A stretch of DNA of 64,000 nt from Pseudomonas sp. PDM15 (GCF_014851565.1 NZ_JACVAA010000003.1:124001-188000), one strand, 5' to 3'; shown: positions 20,469-28,895, counted from the first letter of the stretch. Numbers and translations: made by a program. Notes: generated by a model not told the origin, from the sequence alone.

Positions 20469-21121
20469 TCAGTTTTCCAACTCGCTCCAATCGGAGCTTG
20501 AGTTAATCCAGCGGGCGTACGTAGACCGCAGCACCTGCACTCTATGGCCGAGCTGCTGGGATATGAAAGCGGGGGCATGCGCATATTGTCGCATAGGTGT
20601 GGCGGCAGTTGTACGGCGGCCGATAACGAACACTCAGTGCCTTCAGTACCGGTCGCCACTGATGGTGCAGGTCCTAGATCTGCTAGGAGGGAAGACATAG
20701 GGCGTTTCGGTTACCTTTCCCACCCCAGATCTGCGGCGCTCTGCATAAGCCTTGGCGAATTCCAGGGCATGCATGACTCTTTCATTAAGCACGACGAATC
20801 GGTCGCCACCGGTTTGGTGCGCTCTTCCATGACGCCTAGCGCGACCGTACGGCAAACGTGAGCAACGCGTTTCGTCATGTCGACAGCGTCCCAGCGCAAC
20901 GCCAATGCTTCGGATAGCTGCATCGCAGCGCCCTCTAGCACTATGTCGATGCCATTGCCGATGAGCAAGCGCAGCTCCTTAAAGGCAGTACCTCCGGATT
21001 CGCTTGGCATGTGGAACAAGGCGTAATCCGACTGATAGTCTGAAGCTGTCCGCTCGAACGTAATGGGCGTAACGCATGGCCACATACTCGTGCTTGCTTG
21101 AAACTCCCTCTGTTCACACAT
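20469..21121 (-). pseudogene. Frameshifted tyrosine recombinase (phage-type integrase) remnant
   Basis: Minus-strand pieces of one integrase appear in successive frames. Piece 1 (about 20810-21121) contains LSEALALRWDAVD, the core-domain Arg region. Piece 2 (about 20643-20830) reads GGDRFVVLNERVMHALEFAK then YVFPPS. Around 20590-20615 RHTYATICA reads in one frame, then a shift near 20575 gives APAFISQQLGHR and RSTYARWINSSSDWSELEN ending at the stop 20469-20471. The order Arg-block, RHTYAT, LGH, STYARW is that of the catalytic residues of tyrosine recombinases. At least two frameshifts make it dead. GC here is lower than in the flanks, consistent with acquired DNA. Confidence 0.8.
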
Positions 21122-21549
21122 ACCAGGCCCTTCGCCTTGGCTCAGGACTGAGTGAGAAGACTACTGAAGCTGCGATACGGGGGTTGCCCAACACCCTCTT
21201 CGCTGTCCAAATTCTTCATGGCTCGCAACCGGTGGGAATGGGGCGAGTCGTAGGCGATGGTGGGTGCTTCTATCAAGTTGTGGACATTGCTGTCCTCAAG
21301 GAGCATCAGGGCAACGGCTTGGGGAAGCGCATCATGGGGGAAATATTGAGATACATCGAAGCCAATGTCCCTGAGAGCGGCTACGTGAGCTTGATCGCAG
21401 ATGGTCAAGCACAGGACTTGTACGCACAGTTTGGCTTTGTGCATACAGCGCCGCGCTCTGTTGGCATGGCTTACAGGAAGCTCGGGGCGGCATCCGAGGA
21501 TGCCGTTTCCAGAGGCCTGGGGACGACGGGACACCGCTTTGGGCGGTGA
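21076..21549 (+). CDS. GNAT-family N-acetyltransferase
   Basis: 157 aa. GNAT motif A is clear: VVDIAVLKEHQGNGLGKRIM with the acetyl-CoA P-loop QGNGLG (about 79-84), and motif B is DLYAQFGFVHTAP. The last ~20 residues extend past the usual end of the fold. No ribosome site is obvious before the ATG at 21076, and the 5' end overlaps the antisense end of the integrase remnant. Lower GC than the flanks suggests transfer with that element. Substrate unknown. Confidence 0.75.
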   Translation: MATYSCLLETPSVHTYQALRLGSGLSEKTTEAAIRGLPNTLFAVQILHGSQPVGMGRVVGDGGCFYQVVDIAVLKEHQGNGLGKRIMGEILRYIEANVPESGYVSLIADGQAQDLYAQFGFVHTAPRSVGMAYRKLGAASEDAVSRGLGTTGHRFGR

Positions 21550-21650
21550 ATCGCCGCTCACGACCGCCTGACCTTTTTTCGGAAGCCTATGAGAGACGGC
21601 GCAGTCGTTCGATGCAAACAAAAGCAGGGGCGAATAGTCGCCGCCGATTG

Positions 21651-22448
21651 CTAATGGCTCTCCGTCAGTTCTGTAAGTAGCTCCTCACGCAATCTTTGCA
21701 GTTCCCGCGAGTTGCGCTCCCGCGGGTGCGGCAGGTCGACCTTGACTTCGTGGCCGATACGTCCCGGGCGGGCGTCCATGACGATCACGCGATCACCCAG
21801 GTAGAGCGCTTCTTCTACGTCATGAGTGACCATGATCATGGTGCTGCGCTGTTGCACCCAGATGCGCTGCAGCTCGTGTTGCAGATGCACGCGAGTGAGG
21901 GCATCGAGGGCGCCGAAGGGTTCGTCGAGCAGCAGCACCTTGGGGCGGGTGATCAGCGCGCGGGCGATGGCTGCGCGCTGGGCCATGCCGCCGGAGAGCT
22001 GGTGCGGGTAGGCCTGTTCGAAGCCGTTCAGGCCGACGAGGGCCACATGCTCGGCCACCAGGTCGGCCTTTTCCTTCTTGCTCAGGCGCTGGTTCCTGAG
22101 GGCCAGGGCGATGTTCTGTTCGACGGTCTTCCAGGGGAACAGGCGGTGGTCCTGGAACACGATGCCGCGGTCGAGGCTGGTGCCCGATACGGATTCGCCG
22201 TCCAGTTGGATCTGACCCTGGTAGTCGTTCTCCAGGCCTACGATCAGCCGCAGCAGCGATGACTTGCCGCAACCGCTGGCCCCGACGATGCTGACGAATT
22301 CTCCAGGCAGCACCTGCAGGTCGATGTTGTGCAGCACTGGCAGGGCCTTGCCGTCGATCTGGTAGGCCTTGTTCAGGCTGCGGATCTCCAGCGCGCCGGG
22401 CTGGCGCAGGTCGTTGCCGAGCAGTTGTGGATCGAGAATGGCTGTCAT
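21651..22448 (-). CDS. ABC importer ATPase (SsuB/TauB type)
   Basis: 265 aa nucleotide-binding subunit. Walker [10 protein letters not shown] (about 56-64), signature LSGGMAQR and Walker [13 protein letters not shown], with the switch His in [10 protein letters not shown]. It belongs to the nitrate/sulfonate/taurine class. Last gene of a minus-strand operon with two permeases (22453-23987), an MFS gene, two DszB-like genes and a monooxygenase. It would power the two permeases, with the exported binding protein at 33648-34727 as likely partner. Confidence 0.92.
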   Translation of the reverse strand: MTAILDPQLLGNDLRQPGALEIRSLNKAYQIDGKALPVLHNIDLQVLPGEFVSIVGASGCGKSSLLRLIVGLENDYQGQIQLDGESVSGTSLDRGIVFQDHRLFPWKTVEQNIALALRNQRLSKKEKADLVAEHVALVGLNGFEQAYPHQLSGGMAQRAAIARALITRPKVLLLDEPFGALDALTRVHLQHELQRIWVQQRSTMIMVTHDVEEALYLGDRVIVMDARPGRIGHEVKVDLPHPRERNSRELQRLREELLTELTESH

Positions 22449-22452
22449 GAGG

Positions 22453-23229
22453 TTACCTATCGCGAAGGTTGCGCCAGCGCAGCAGGTGGCGGCTGAGGCG
22501 TGTAAACAGTTGGTTCATGGTGTAGCCGAGCAGGCCGATGCACAGCACGCCGATCACCACGACCTCCATGCGTGATCCGGTCTCGGCGTTCATCATCAGG
22601 TTGCCGAGGCCCATGCCGGTGGAGAGGAAGAGCTCGCAGCCCACCGAGCTGACCCAGGCGAAGGCCAGCGCGTGCAGCACACCGTTGGACAGGCTGGGCA
22701 GGGCGCTTGGCAGTTGCACCTGGGTGAACTGCTGCAGTGGCGTCAGGGTGTAGATGCGGCCGACCTCCTGATAGCTCTTCTCGACGTGGCTGAAGCCCTC
22801 GAAGCTGTTCAGCACCATGGGGTAGAAGGCGGCCAGGGAAACGATCAGTACCTTGGAGAACTCGCCGCTGCCGAACCACAGGGCCAGCAGCGGGATCAGG
22901 CCGAGAATCGGTACCTGGCGCAGCGTGTGGTAGAGCGGCGCGAGCAGACGCTCGGCGATGCGCGAGTGGGCCATCAGCGCGCCTACGGCGAAGCCGGCGA
23001 GTACGCCATAGAGCAGGCCGAGGCAGGTGCGTTCGAGGCTGGCCGCTACGCTCAGCCACAGCTCGCCACTGGCCAGCAGCTCGTCCAGACCTGCGCCGAT
23101 CTTGCTCAGCGGCACGAAGGCGTAGGCCTGGCTGGCGCCCTGGCGTGACATGTATTCCCAGGCGGCAATCAGCAGTAGTGGCAGGAGCAGGCCGCGCAAG
23201 GACGCGAGAAAGCGGATCAGAATCTTCAT
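22453..23229 (-). CDS. ABC importer permease (SsuC/TauC type), second copy
   Basis: 258 aa from the ATG at 23229; the open frame reads further upstream but through the previous gene. About six membrane helices. The EAA-type loop reads EVGRIYTLTPLQQFTQVQLPSALPSL (coupling helix). The start overlaps the stop of the preceding permease (ATGA) and the gene ends 4 bp before the ATPase. It pairs with the permease at 23226-23987 as a heterodimeric channel for a sulfonate-type substrate. Confidence 0.92.
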   Translation of the reverse strand: MKILIRFLASLRGLLLPLLLIAAWEYMSRQGASQAYAFVPLSKIGAGLDELLASGELWLSVAASLERTCLGLLYGVLAGFAVGALMAHSRIAERLLAPLYHTLRQVPILGLIPLLALWFGSGEFSKVLIVSLAAFYPMVLNSFEGFSHVEKSYQEVGRIYTLTPLQQFTQVQLPSALPSLSNGVLHALAFAWVSSVGCELFLSTGMGLGNLMMNAETGSRMEVVVIGVLCIGLLGYTMNQLFTRLSRHLLRWRNLRDR

Positions 23230-23987
23230 GCGCGTGGTTTCCAGCGGAACAGGTGTTTTTCCAGGAGGCGGAAGCCGTAATCGAGGGTGAAGCCGACCAG
23301 CCCAGTCACCACCACGCCGACCATCACGATGTCGATGCGCATCATCTGCCGGCTCAGTTCGATCAACTGGCCGAGGCCGCTGTCGGCGGCCAGCAACTCG
23401 GCGGCGACCAGAACCATCCAGGAACGGCTGAGGCTGATGCGCAAGCCTGTGACGATGGGCGGTGCTGCGGCGGGGAAGGCTACGTCCTTGAGCAGGCTCC
23501 ACAACGGCAGGCGATATACCTCGGCCACATCAAAGTAGCTGCGCGGAATGCCCTTAACGCCCTCGCTGGTGGCCAGGGCCACCGGGAAGAACGCCGCCTT
23601 GACCACGATGAGGATCTTGAAGGTCTCTTCGACGCCGAAGAACAGGATGAACATCGGGATCAGGGCGATGGAGGGAATCTGCCGCAGGGTGTGGAACAGC
23701 GGGGCGCAGTAGGCCTCCACCTGTTTCGACAGGGCCATGGCGGTGCCGAACAGCAGGCCGCCAAGCGCGCCGAGGGAAAAGCCTATGCCCAGGCGCGACA
23801 GGCTGTTTTGCAGGTGCTCGCGCAGCTCGCCGCTGCTCAGCAGTTCGACGAAGGCCTGGTAGACATGCAGCGGCGGTACCAGCAGCTGGGTTGGGTACCA
23901 GCCGGCCTGAGCCACCAGGGCCCAGGCGACGAGCAGTGCCAGTGGCGAGGCGAACCAGCTCAGGCGGTTGAGTGAGGCGGTCAGCAT
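23226..23987 (-). CDS. ABC importer permease (SsuC/TauC type), first copy
   Basis: 253 aa, about six membrane helices. The coupling loop contains DVAEVYRLPLWSLLKDVAFPAAAP, typical of sulfonate/nitrate/taurine permeases. It starts 1 bp after the MFS stop and overlaps the next permease by 4 bp. Sequence divergence from its neighbour indicates two different permease subunits rather than a recent duplication. Confidence 0.92.
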   Translation of the reverse strand: MLTASLNRLSWFASPLALLVAWALVAQAGWYPTQLLVPPLHVYQAFVELLSSGELREHLQNSLSRLGIGFSLGALGGLLFGTAMALSKQVEAYCAPLFHTLRQIPSIALIPMFILFFGVEETFKILIVVKAAFFPVALATSEGVKGIPRSYFDVAEVYRLPLWSLLKDVAFPAAAPPIVTGLRISLSRSWMVLVAAELLAADSGLGQLIELSRQMMRIDIVMVGVVVTGLVGFTLDYGFRLLEKHLFRWKPRA

Positions 23988-23988
23988 G

Positions 23989-25200
23989 TCATCCCTCCAA
24001 TACGGCAGCCGCGGGGACGCGACGTACCTTGCGCAGCCAGCAGAAGCCGGCCACCAACAGCAGCAGCGGAATCCAGGCGAGGAACAGGTTGCTCAGCCCG
24101 ACCAGCTGGCTGATCACGCCGCCGAGCAGCGCGCCGGAAAAGCTGCCGAGCATGCCGGCCAGGTTGAACAGGCCGGAGATCTTGCTCTTGTCGGCGGCGT
24201 GCTCGCCGAGCTGGGCCATGTTGACCAGGTGCACCAGCGAGGCTGCCGTGCTCAACAGCACACCGCCGATGGCCAGCAGCGCGTAGCCATGTGCGCGGCC
24301 GAGCAGCAGCAGACCGAGCACCGCGGCGCTCAGCCCGGCGACGTAGGCGAAGCGGCGACCGATGCGCTCTACCAGATAGCCGAGGCCGAACAGGCCGAGT
24401 ACGGCGGCCAGACCTTGCACCATCACCAGGCTGACCGCCTGGCTCTGCGAGAGCCCGGCGACATCCATGGCCAGCAGAATGATGAAGGTGCCGAACAGCG
24501 CGCCGGTGGCGCCGGATAGCATCTCGATCAGGCAGCTCTCGGCAATTTCCAGGTTCTGCAGCATGGCCAGCACCTGGCTGAACATGCTGCCGCTTTCGGC
24601 ACCCACATCGAGGCTACTCGGCTCCACCTGTTCGGCTTCCCAGAAGCCCAGGCTGTAGACCGCCATCAGGCCGAAGCACAGGCCGATCACCACGAAACCG
24701 AGGGTGAAGCCGGTGCTGCCGCTGAGCCAGTTGCCCAGCAGCGGGCCGAGCAGGCCCATGCCCAGGGTCAGCGAGCCGCGGTACCAGCCGGCCTTGTCGT
24801 TGCCGATGCGCTTGAGCTGGCGCAGAAACGCGCTGTTCATGGCGACGATGCGGAACGGGATGCACAGGCCGATCAGCAGGCGCGCCGCGGCCAGCCAGAT
24901 CCAGCCGCCGAACAGCGGGATGGCCAGGTTCAGCAGCATGGGCCCCAGGCTGGCGAGGAAATACACCCGGCGCGCGCCAAAGCGGGCGATGACGAAGCCG
25001 GCCGGCAGGGTCAGCAGCACCATGCCCAGCGATTCCATGGCCGAGATGATGCCGAGTTGCAGGGAATTGGCGCCGATCTCGATGGCGTACAGGGTTGTGA
25101 TGATCTTGGCCATGCCGATGGTGGCGCCACTGAAGGCGGCCAGCAGCATGAAGTTGGCCAGGAAGGCGCCGGGGCGCCCGCTGGCTTCAGATCGCGACAT
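23989..25200 (-). CDS. MFS transporter within the organosulfur operon
   Basis: 403 aa with about 12 hydrophobic segments. MFS loop motifs are visible: GFVIARFGARRVYFLAS after helix 2 and GYLVERIGRRFAYVAG in the second half. Its start overlaps the end of the preceding DszB-like gene by 14 bp, so it is translated as part of the operon. It may export the desulfurised product or import a second substrate; direction cannot be read from sequence. Confidence 0.85.
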   Translation of the reverse strand: MSRSEASGRPGAFLANFMLLAAFSGATIGMAKIITTLYAIEIGANSLQLGIISAMESLGMVLLTLPAGFVIARFGARRVYFLASLGPMLLNLAIPLFGGWIWLAAARLLIGLCIPFRIVAMNSAFLRQLKRIGNDKAGWYRGSLTLGMGLLGPLLGNWLSGSTGFTLGFVVIGLCFGLMAVYSLGFWEAEQVEPSSLDVGAESGSMFSQVLAMLQNLEIAESCLIEMLSGATGALFGTFIILLAMDVAGLSQSQAVSLVMVQGLAAVLGLFGLGYLVERIGRRFAYVAGLSAAVLGLLLLGRAHGYALLAIGGVLLSTAASLVHLVNMAQLGEHAADKSKISGLFNLAGMLGSFSGALLGGVISQLVGLSNLFLAWIPLLLLVAGFCWLRKVRRVPAAAVLEG

Positions 25201-26239
25201 TGACCTTCTCCAGCAGTTGTTCCAGCGGCTCGGCGGCTATCCATTGGCGCACGTCGAAAGCGTGTGGGATGAAGTCCCAGCGCTGGAGGAAATCGGTGAG
25301 GTCCTGCAGCGCGCCGATGGAACGCTCGGCCAGGTTGGTCTGCAGGCGCAGATGGGCGTCTTCGCCATAGGCGCGGGCCACCCAGTACTCGCTGCTGTTG
25401 GTCTCGCGGGCCAGGTAGCGCCGGGTCTCCTCGGGATGGGCCCAGGCCCACTGCTCGGCGCGCAGCACGGTATCGAGGATCAGCACGGCCGCCTCGGAGT
25501 GTTCATCGAGCAGGTGCTGGTCGACGGTCAGGGTACGTGGCGTGCCGATGTTGGCGCGGATCAGCGGGTCCGGGTGCGAGCCGACATCCACTACCACGCG
25601 CAAACCGAATTCGTTGGCCAGGTGCAGGCCATGAGCGCCCTTGACGAAGATCGCGTCGATATCGCCGCGTAGCAGACCGATCAGCTCGTTGTTGCGCTGC
25701 GGACGGTTGCCGCCGAGGGTGACCTGGGCGCCATGCACATGGTGCACCGGCTCATCGCTGTAGGTACCGCCGTAGGGATAGTCGACCAGCTCCACGTCGG
25801 CGACCCGCAGGCCTTCCAGCCGCAGGGCGTTTTCCAGACCGCGAATGGCCTGGGCGCGGGTGAAGTCGATCTGCACGTTGGCCCACTTGGGCACGCCGAA
25901 GCGGCGGTTGCGCAGGTCGCGGATGTCGCGGATCTGGCTGTCGTGGGTGGTGACGATCAGCTGCACCTCGTCGGCCCAGGACAGGCCGATCACCCGGGTC
26001 TCGCTGCCACGGGCGCGGGCCCAGATGGCCGGGATGTTGCCGCCATGGCGGACCGAGTTGTGCAGGTGCTGGTCGAAGTGTGCCTCGCGCACTTCGCGGT
26101 CCGAGGACTCGCGCAGTGCCTGAATGCGGGTGCCCAGCGGTCGGAAGGCCTGGGCCAGACGACCGGATTCAACGGCAATGCCGAGCCCTGTGGGTACCGG
26201 ACTATGGGTGTACCAGAGGGTATCGAGGGGTGTGCTCAT
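25187..26239 (-). CDS. DszB-like desulfinase homologue, catalytic Cys replaced by Ser
   Basis: 350 aa from the ATG at 26239. Periplasmic-binding-protein fold without any signal peptide. Near-paralogue of the gene at 26311-27366, sharing TGLGIAV, NSVRHGGNIPAIWARA and GLSWADEVQLI. DszB (2'-hydroxybiphenyl-2-sulfinate desulfinase) uses Cys27, His60 and Arg70. Here His54 and Arg64 are kept at the same ten-residue spacing, but the Cys position is Ser13 (YTHSPVP, codon AGT at 26201-26203 on the minus strand). It may be inactive, a regulatory or heteromeric partner, or a cytoplasmic binding protein. It would be auto-annotated as an ABC substrate-binding protein. Confidence 0.75.
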   Translation of the reverse strand: MSTPLDTLWYTHSPVPTGLGIAVESGRLAQAFRPLGTRIQALRESSDREVREAHFDQHLHNSVRHGGNIPAIWARARGSETRVIGLSWADEVQLIVTTHDSQIRDIRDLRNRRFGVPKWANVQIDFTRAQAIRGLENALRLEGLRVADVELVDYPYGGTYSDEPVHHVHGAQVTLGGNRPQRNNELIGLLRGDIDAIFVKGAHGLHLANEFGLRVVVDVGSHPDPLIRANIGTPRTLTVDQHLLDEHSEAAVLILDTVLRAEQWAWAHPEETRRYLARETNSSEYWVARAYGEDAHLRLQTNLAERSIGALQDLTDFLQRWDFIPHAFDVRQWIAAEPLEQLLEKVNVAI

Positions 26240-26269
26240 GAAATGTCCACGAAACGCTTGTTCGGATGT

Positions 26270-26304
26270 GTTCCGCACGGGCGCAGTGTTCGCCCGTGCG
26301 GAAC
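26270..26304 (-). other. Strong intercistronic hairpin
   Basis: Perfect 14-bp stem (26270-26283 with 26291-26304) around a 7-base loop; arm GTTCCGCACGGGCG. It begins 6 bases after the stop of the upstream desulfinase and lies inside the 71-bp gap before the Cys-to-Ser paralogue. There is no U-tract on either side, so it more likely stabilises or processes the message than terminates it. It could make the first two genes more abundant than the rest of the operon. Confidence 0.8.
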
Positions 26305-26310
26305 CACGAC

Positions 26311-27366
26311 TCAGCCGGCGCGCTGTGCCACTGCGCTGCGCAGGGTTTCCAGAGGGCGTGGGTCGATCCAGTCCTGGACCGAGAAGCTCTGCGGGATGAA
26401 GGCCCAGCGCTGGAGGAAGTCGGTGAAGTCCTGCAGGGCCACGATCGAGCGCTCGTCGAGGTTGGTGCGCAGGCGCTGGTGGGCGTCCTCGCCGTAGGCC
26501 TGGGTTACCCAGTACTCGCTGCTGTTGGTCTCGCGTGCCAGGTAGCGGCGGGTGTCGTCGGGGTGGGTCCAGGCCCATTCCTCGGCGCGCAGCACCGAGC
26601 TGAGAATGCCGACCGCAGCATCGTAGTGCTGCTCTAGCAGGTTGGAGTCGACGCTCAGGGTGCGCGGTGTGCCGTTGTTGGCGCGGATCAGTGGTTCCGG
26701 ATGCGAGCCGGTGTCGATCACCGTGTGCAGGCCGAACTGTTGTGCCAACTGGGCGGCATGGGCGCCCTTGAGGAAGATCGCGTCGACTTCGCCACGCAGC
26801 AGGCCGACCAGTTCGGCGTTTTGCCCGCCGCGCCGGCGGCCGCCGAAGGTGGAGGTGCCGCTGACCGTCTCGGCCGCCTCGTCACTGAAGGTGCCGCCGT
26901 GGGTGTAGTCGACCAGCTCGACGTCCTTCACCTCCAGTCCTTCCAGCTTGAGGGCGTTCTCCAGGCCGCGGATGGCCTGGGCGCGGGTGAAGTCGATCTG
27001 TGCATTGGCCCAGTTCGGCAGGCCGAACTTGCGGCCCTTGAGATCCTTGGCGGATTTGATGCCACTGTCCGGCAGGCTGAGGATCAGCTGTACCTCGTCG
27101 GCCCAGGACAGGCCGATCACGCGGGTATCGCGGCCACTGGCGCGGGCCCAGATGGCCGGGATGTTGCCGCCGTGGCGTACCGAGTTCTGCAGGGTATGGT
27201 CGAAGTGCGATTCGCGCACGGCCTGGTTGGCCGACTCGCGCAGAGACTTGATGACCGTGCCCTGGGCCCCCAGGGTTTCTTCTAGCCAGCCTTTCTGCAC
27301 GGCGATGCCGAGGCCGGTAGGTACCGGGCAGCGGGTGTACCAGAGGGTATCGAGTGGTTGACTCAT
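26311..27366 (-). CDS. DszB-like sulfinate desulfinase
   Basis: 351 aa, no signal peptide, so cytoplasmic although the fold is that of NrtA/SsuA binding proteins. Residues matching the DszB active site: Cys13 in YTRCPVPTGLG, His54 in RESHFDHTLQ and Arg64 in the RxGG motif RHGGNIPA. The His-Arg spacing is ten residues, as in DszB (His60/Arg70). DszB hydrolyses an aryl sulfinate to sulfite plus the desulfonated compound. The gene follows an SsuD-like monooxygenase by 17 bp, matching the DszA-DszB logic. Substrate inferred only as a sulfinate. Confidence 0.78.
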   Translation of the reverse strand: MSQPLDTLWYTRCPVPTGLGIAVQKGWLEETLGAQGTVIKSLRESANQAVRESHFDHTLQNSVRHGGNIPAIWARASGRDTRVIGLSWADEVQLILSLPDSGIKSAKDLKGRKFGLPNWANAQIDFTRAQAIRGLENALKLEGLEVKDVELVDYTHGGTFSDEAAETVSGTSTFGGRRRGGQNAELVGLLRGEVDAIFLKGAHAAQLAQQFGLHTVIDTGSHPEPLIRANNGTPRTLSVDSNLLEQHYDAAVGILSSVLRAEEWAWTHPDDTRRYLARETNSSEYWVTQAYGEDAHQRLRTNLDERSIVALQDFTDFLQRWAFIPQSFSVQDWIDPRPLETLRSAVAQRAG

Positions 27367-27383
27367 GGTGCGATTCCTTTCAG

Positions 27384-28547
27384 TCAGGCGCTGGCTTGCA
27401 GCGCGGTGGTGGTGTGGATCTGGGCCGGTTTGGCGTGCACCAGCGGCAGGATCTCCTGGCCAATGCGCAGGGCTTCTTCGAGGTGCGGATTGCCGGCCAG
27501 GATGAAGGTCGAGAAACCGGCATCGCGGTATTCGGCGAGGCGTTCGGCGACGTTCTCGTGGCTGCCGACCAGGCCCACGGTCGGTCCCGGCTTGGCCTTG
27601 CCGAAGCCGGCCCAGAGATTCGGGCCGAGGACCAGGTCTTCGAAGCGATCGCTGTTCTGGTGGTAGGCGTTCTGCCGCGCCGCACCCACCGAGTCGGAAC
27701 CGGTGGCGAAGTGTTTGATGGCGGCGCTGGTGCGCGCGTCGATGCGCTCGTACTGGCGGCGCAGTTCGCTCCAGGCGGCCTCTTCGGTCTCGCGGGCGAA
27801 CAGGTCGATGCGGATGCCGAAGCGCACGCTGCGGCCCTGCTTGTCGGCCAGCTCGCGCACCCGTTCGAGGTGCGGCTTGAGCTTGTCGATCGGCTCGGCC
27901 CAGTTCAGGTAGACGTCGGCATGCTTCGCCGCCACGTCCAGGGCTGCATCGGAGAAGCCGGAGAAGTACACGCCGGGCTTGCGCTCATGCTTCAGGCCGA
28001 GCGGCAGGGAGCCGTTCTCCAGCTGGTAGATGTCGCCCTGGTAGCTGAACTGCTCGTGGTTCCACAGGCCATCGATGATGTCGAGGAACTCGCCAGTGCG
28101 CTGGTAGCGCTTGTCGTGCTCGAGGAAGTCGCCGTTGGCGCGCTGGCTGGCCGGGTTGCCGCCGGTGATGATGTTCCACTCTAGGCGACCGCGGCTGAGG
28201 TTCTGCAGGATCGCTGCCTGCTGCGCGGCATAGGCCGGCAGGGTCCAGGTGGCCTGGAAGGCGATCAGGAACTTGATCCGGCGGGTCTCGCGAGCCAGGG
28301 CGGCAGCGGCAATCCACGGCTCGGGGCCGGTCGGCAGTAGGGCGCCCTCGAAGCCGGCGAGTTCGGCGGCCTTGGCCACCTGGGCGACGTAGTCGATGTA
28401 AGTGAAGCCGTCCGGCTCACCGTTGGGCAGGCGCCCCGGAGCGATGTTGCCCGGGCGGTGCACGGCGGCGCCGCGGTTGTTCTTGTCGGTGGCCAGGTAG
28501 GGACCATCGCTACCCAGCGGTAAACGCCAGAAAAATTCGGTGCTCAT
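27384..28547 (-). CDS. SsuD-like FMN-dependent monooxygenase (LLM class)
   Basis: 387 aa from the ATG at 28547; the frame is open further upstream but through promoter sequence. Luciferase-like TIM barrel close to alkanesulfonate monooxygenase SsuD (381 aa): start STEFFWRLPLGSDGPYLAT, then PTGPEPW, TGGNPASQ, FGIRID and NPHLEEALRIG. Compared with E. coli SsuD as I recall it, Cys54, His228 and Tyr331 are not kept (His to Asp in GIRID, Tyr to Asn in AGNPHLEEA). It probably oxidises a C-S bond using FMNH2 from a partner reductase, feeding the following desulfinase. First gene of its operon, behind a sigma-54-like promoter. Confidence 0.88.
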   Translation of the reverse strand: MSTEFFWRLPLGSDGPYLATDKNNRGAAVHRPGNIAPGRLPNGEPDGFTYIDYVAQVAKAAELAGFEGALLPTGPEPWIAAAALARETRRIKFLIAFQATWTLPAYAAQQAAILQNLSRGRLEWNIITGGNPASQRANGDFLEHDKRYQRTGEFLDIIDGLWNHEQFSYQGDIYQLENGSLPLGLKHERKPGVYFSGFSDAALDVAAKHADVYLNWAEPIDKLKPHLERVRELADKQGRSVRFGIRIDLFARETEEAAWSELRRQYERIDARTSAAIKHFATGSDSVGAARQNAYHQNSDRFEDLVLGPNLWAGFGKAKPGPTVGLVGSHENVAERLAEYRDAGFSTFILAGNPHLEEALRIGQEILPLVHAKPAQIHTTTALQASA

Positions 28548-28614
28548 GGCAGTGTTCCAGTTGCTGCGTCGAGGAGGCCCGCCGCGTGCTGCGACCGGGG
28601 TTGCAGGAGCTTGA

Positions 28615-28629
28615 GCAAGGCCTGTGCCG
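28615..28629 (-). promoter_or_regulatory. Candidate sigma-54 promoter of the monooxygenase operon
   Basis: Minus strand reads CGGCACAGGCCTTGC, matching TGGCAC-N5-TTGC except for the first base, with GG and GC correctly spaced. About 68 bases upstream of the ATG at 28547. Confidence 0.7.
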
Positions 28630-28692
28630 AAAGGCTGAAAGCCAGCAATGGCGGGCGATGCAGCCCGGTACGGAGAGTCTTGCCAGGGCCGA

Positions 28693-28742
28693 TTGCTGAT
28701 GCAGCAACACCTGCCCAGCACTGGCTGCTTGGGTTGCAGCAG
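28693..28742. promoter_or_regulatory. Candidate activator-binding palindromes in the divergent region
   Basis: TTGCTGATGCAGCAA (28693-28707) is a perfect 6+3+6 dyad. A second dyad CTGCT-N8-AGCAG occupies 28725-28742. Both lie between the two divergent sigma-54-like promoters, at enhancer distance from each. The same half-sites recur at 37270-37300 beside the SfnR-like gene, so this is probably its operator. Confidence 0.6.
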
Positions 28743-28814
28743 ATTCAGCTTTGAACGAAGTGGGCGATGCTTTGGCTGATATTCAAGTATTTGAAATTCA
28801 ATGGTTTTTTCTTG

Positions 28815-28830
28815 TGGCACAAGTCCTGCT
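28815..28830 (+). promoter_or_regulatory. Candidate sigma-54 promoter of the class II aldolase gene
   Basis: TGGCACAAGTCCTGCT, one mismatch from TGGCACRN4TTGCW. It lies 65 bases upstream of the ATG at 28896 in AT-rich sequence. The 348-bp gap 28548-28895 holds no gene; it contains this promoter, the opposite one at 28615-28629 and the palindromes between them. Confidence 0.75.
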
Positions 28831-28895
28831 GAGAAGGGTTCAGTACCGCGCCGATCAGGCGCGGTCCCCATCATCGTTCCCCAGGAGCTTCAGCC

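Noticed and set aside
20417..20698. 93-residue minus-strand ORF
   Set aside because: A frame shadow of the integrase remnant; the true reading at 20469-20560 is in another frame and gives the recombinase C-terminus.
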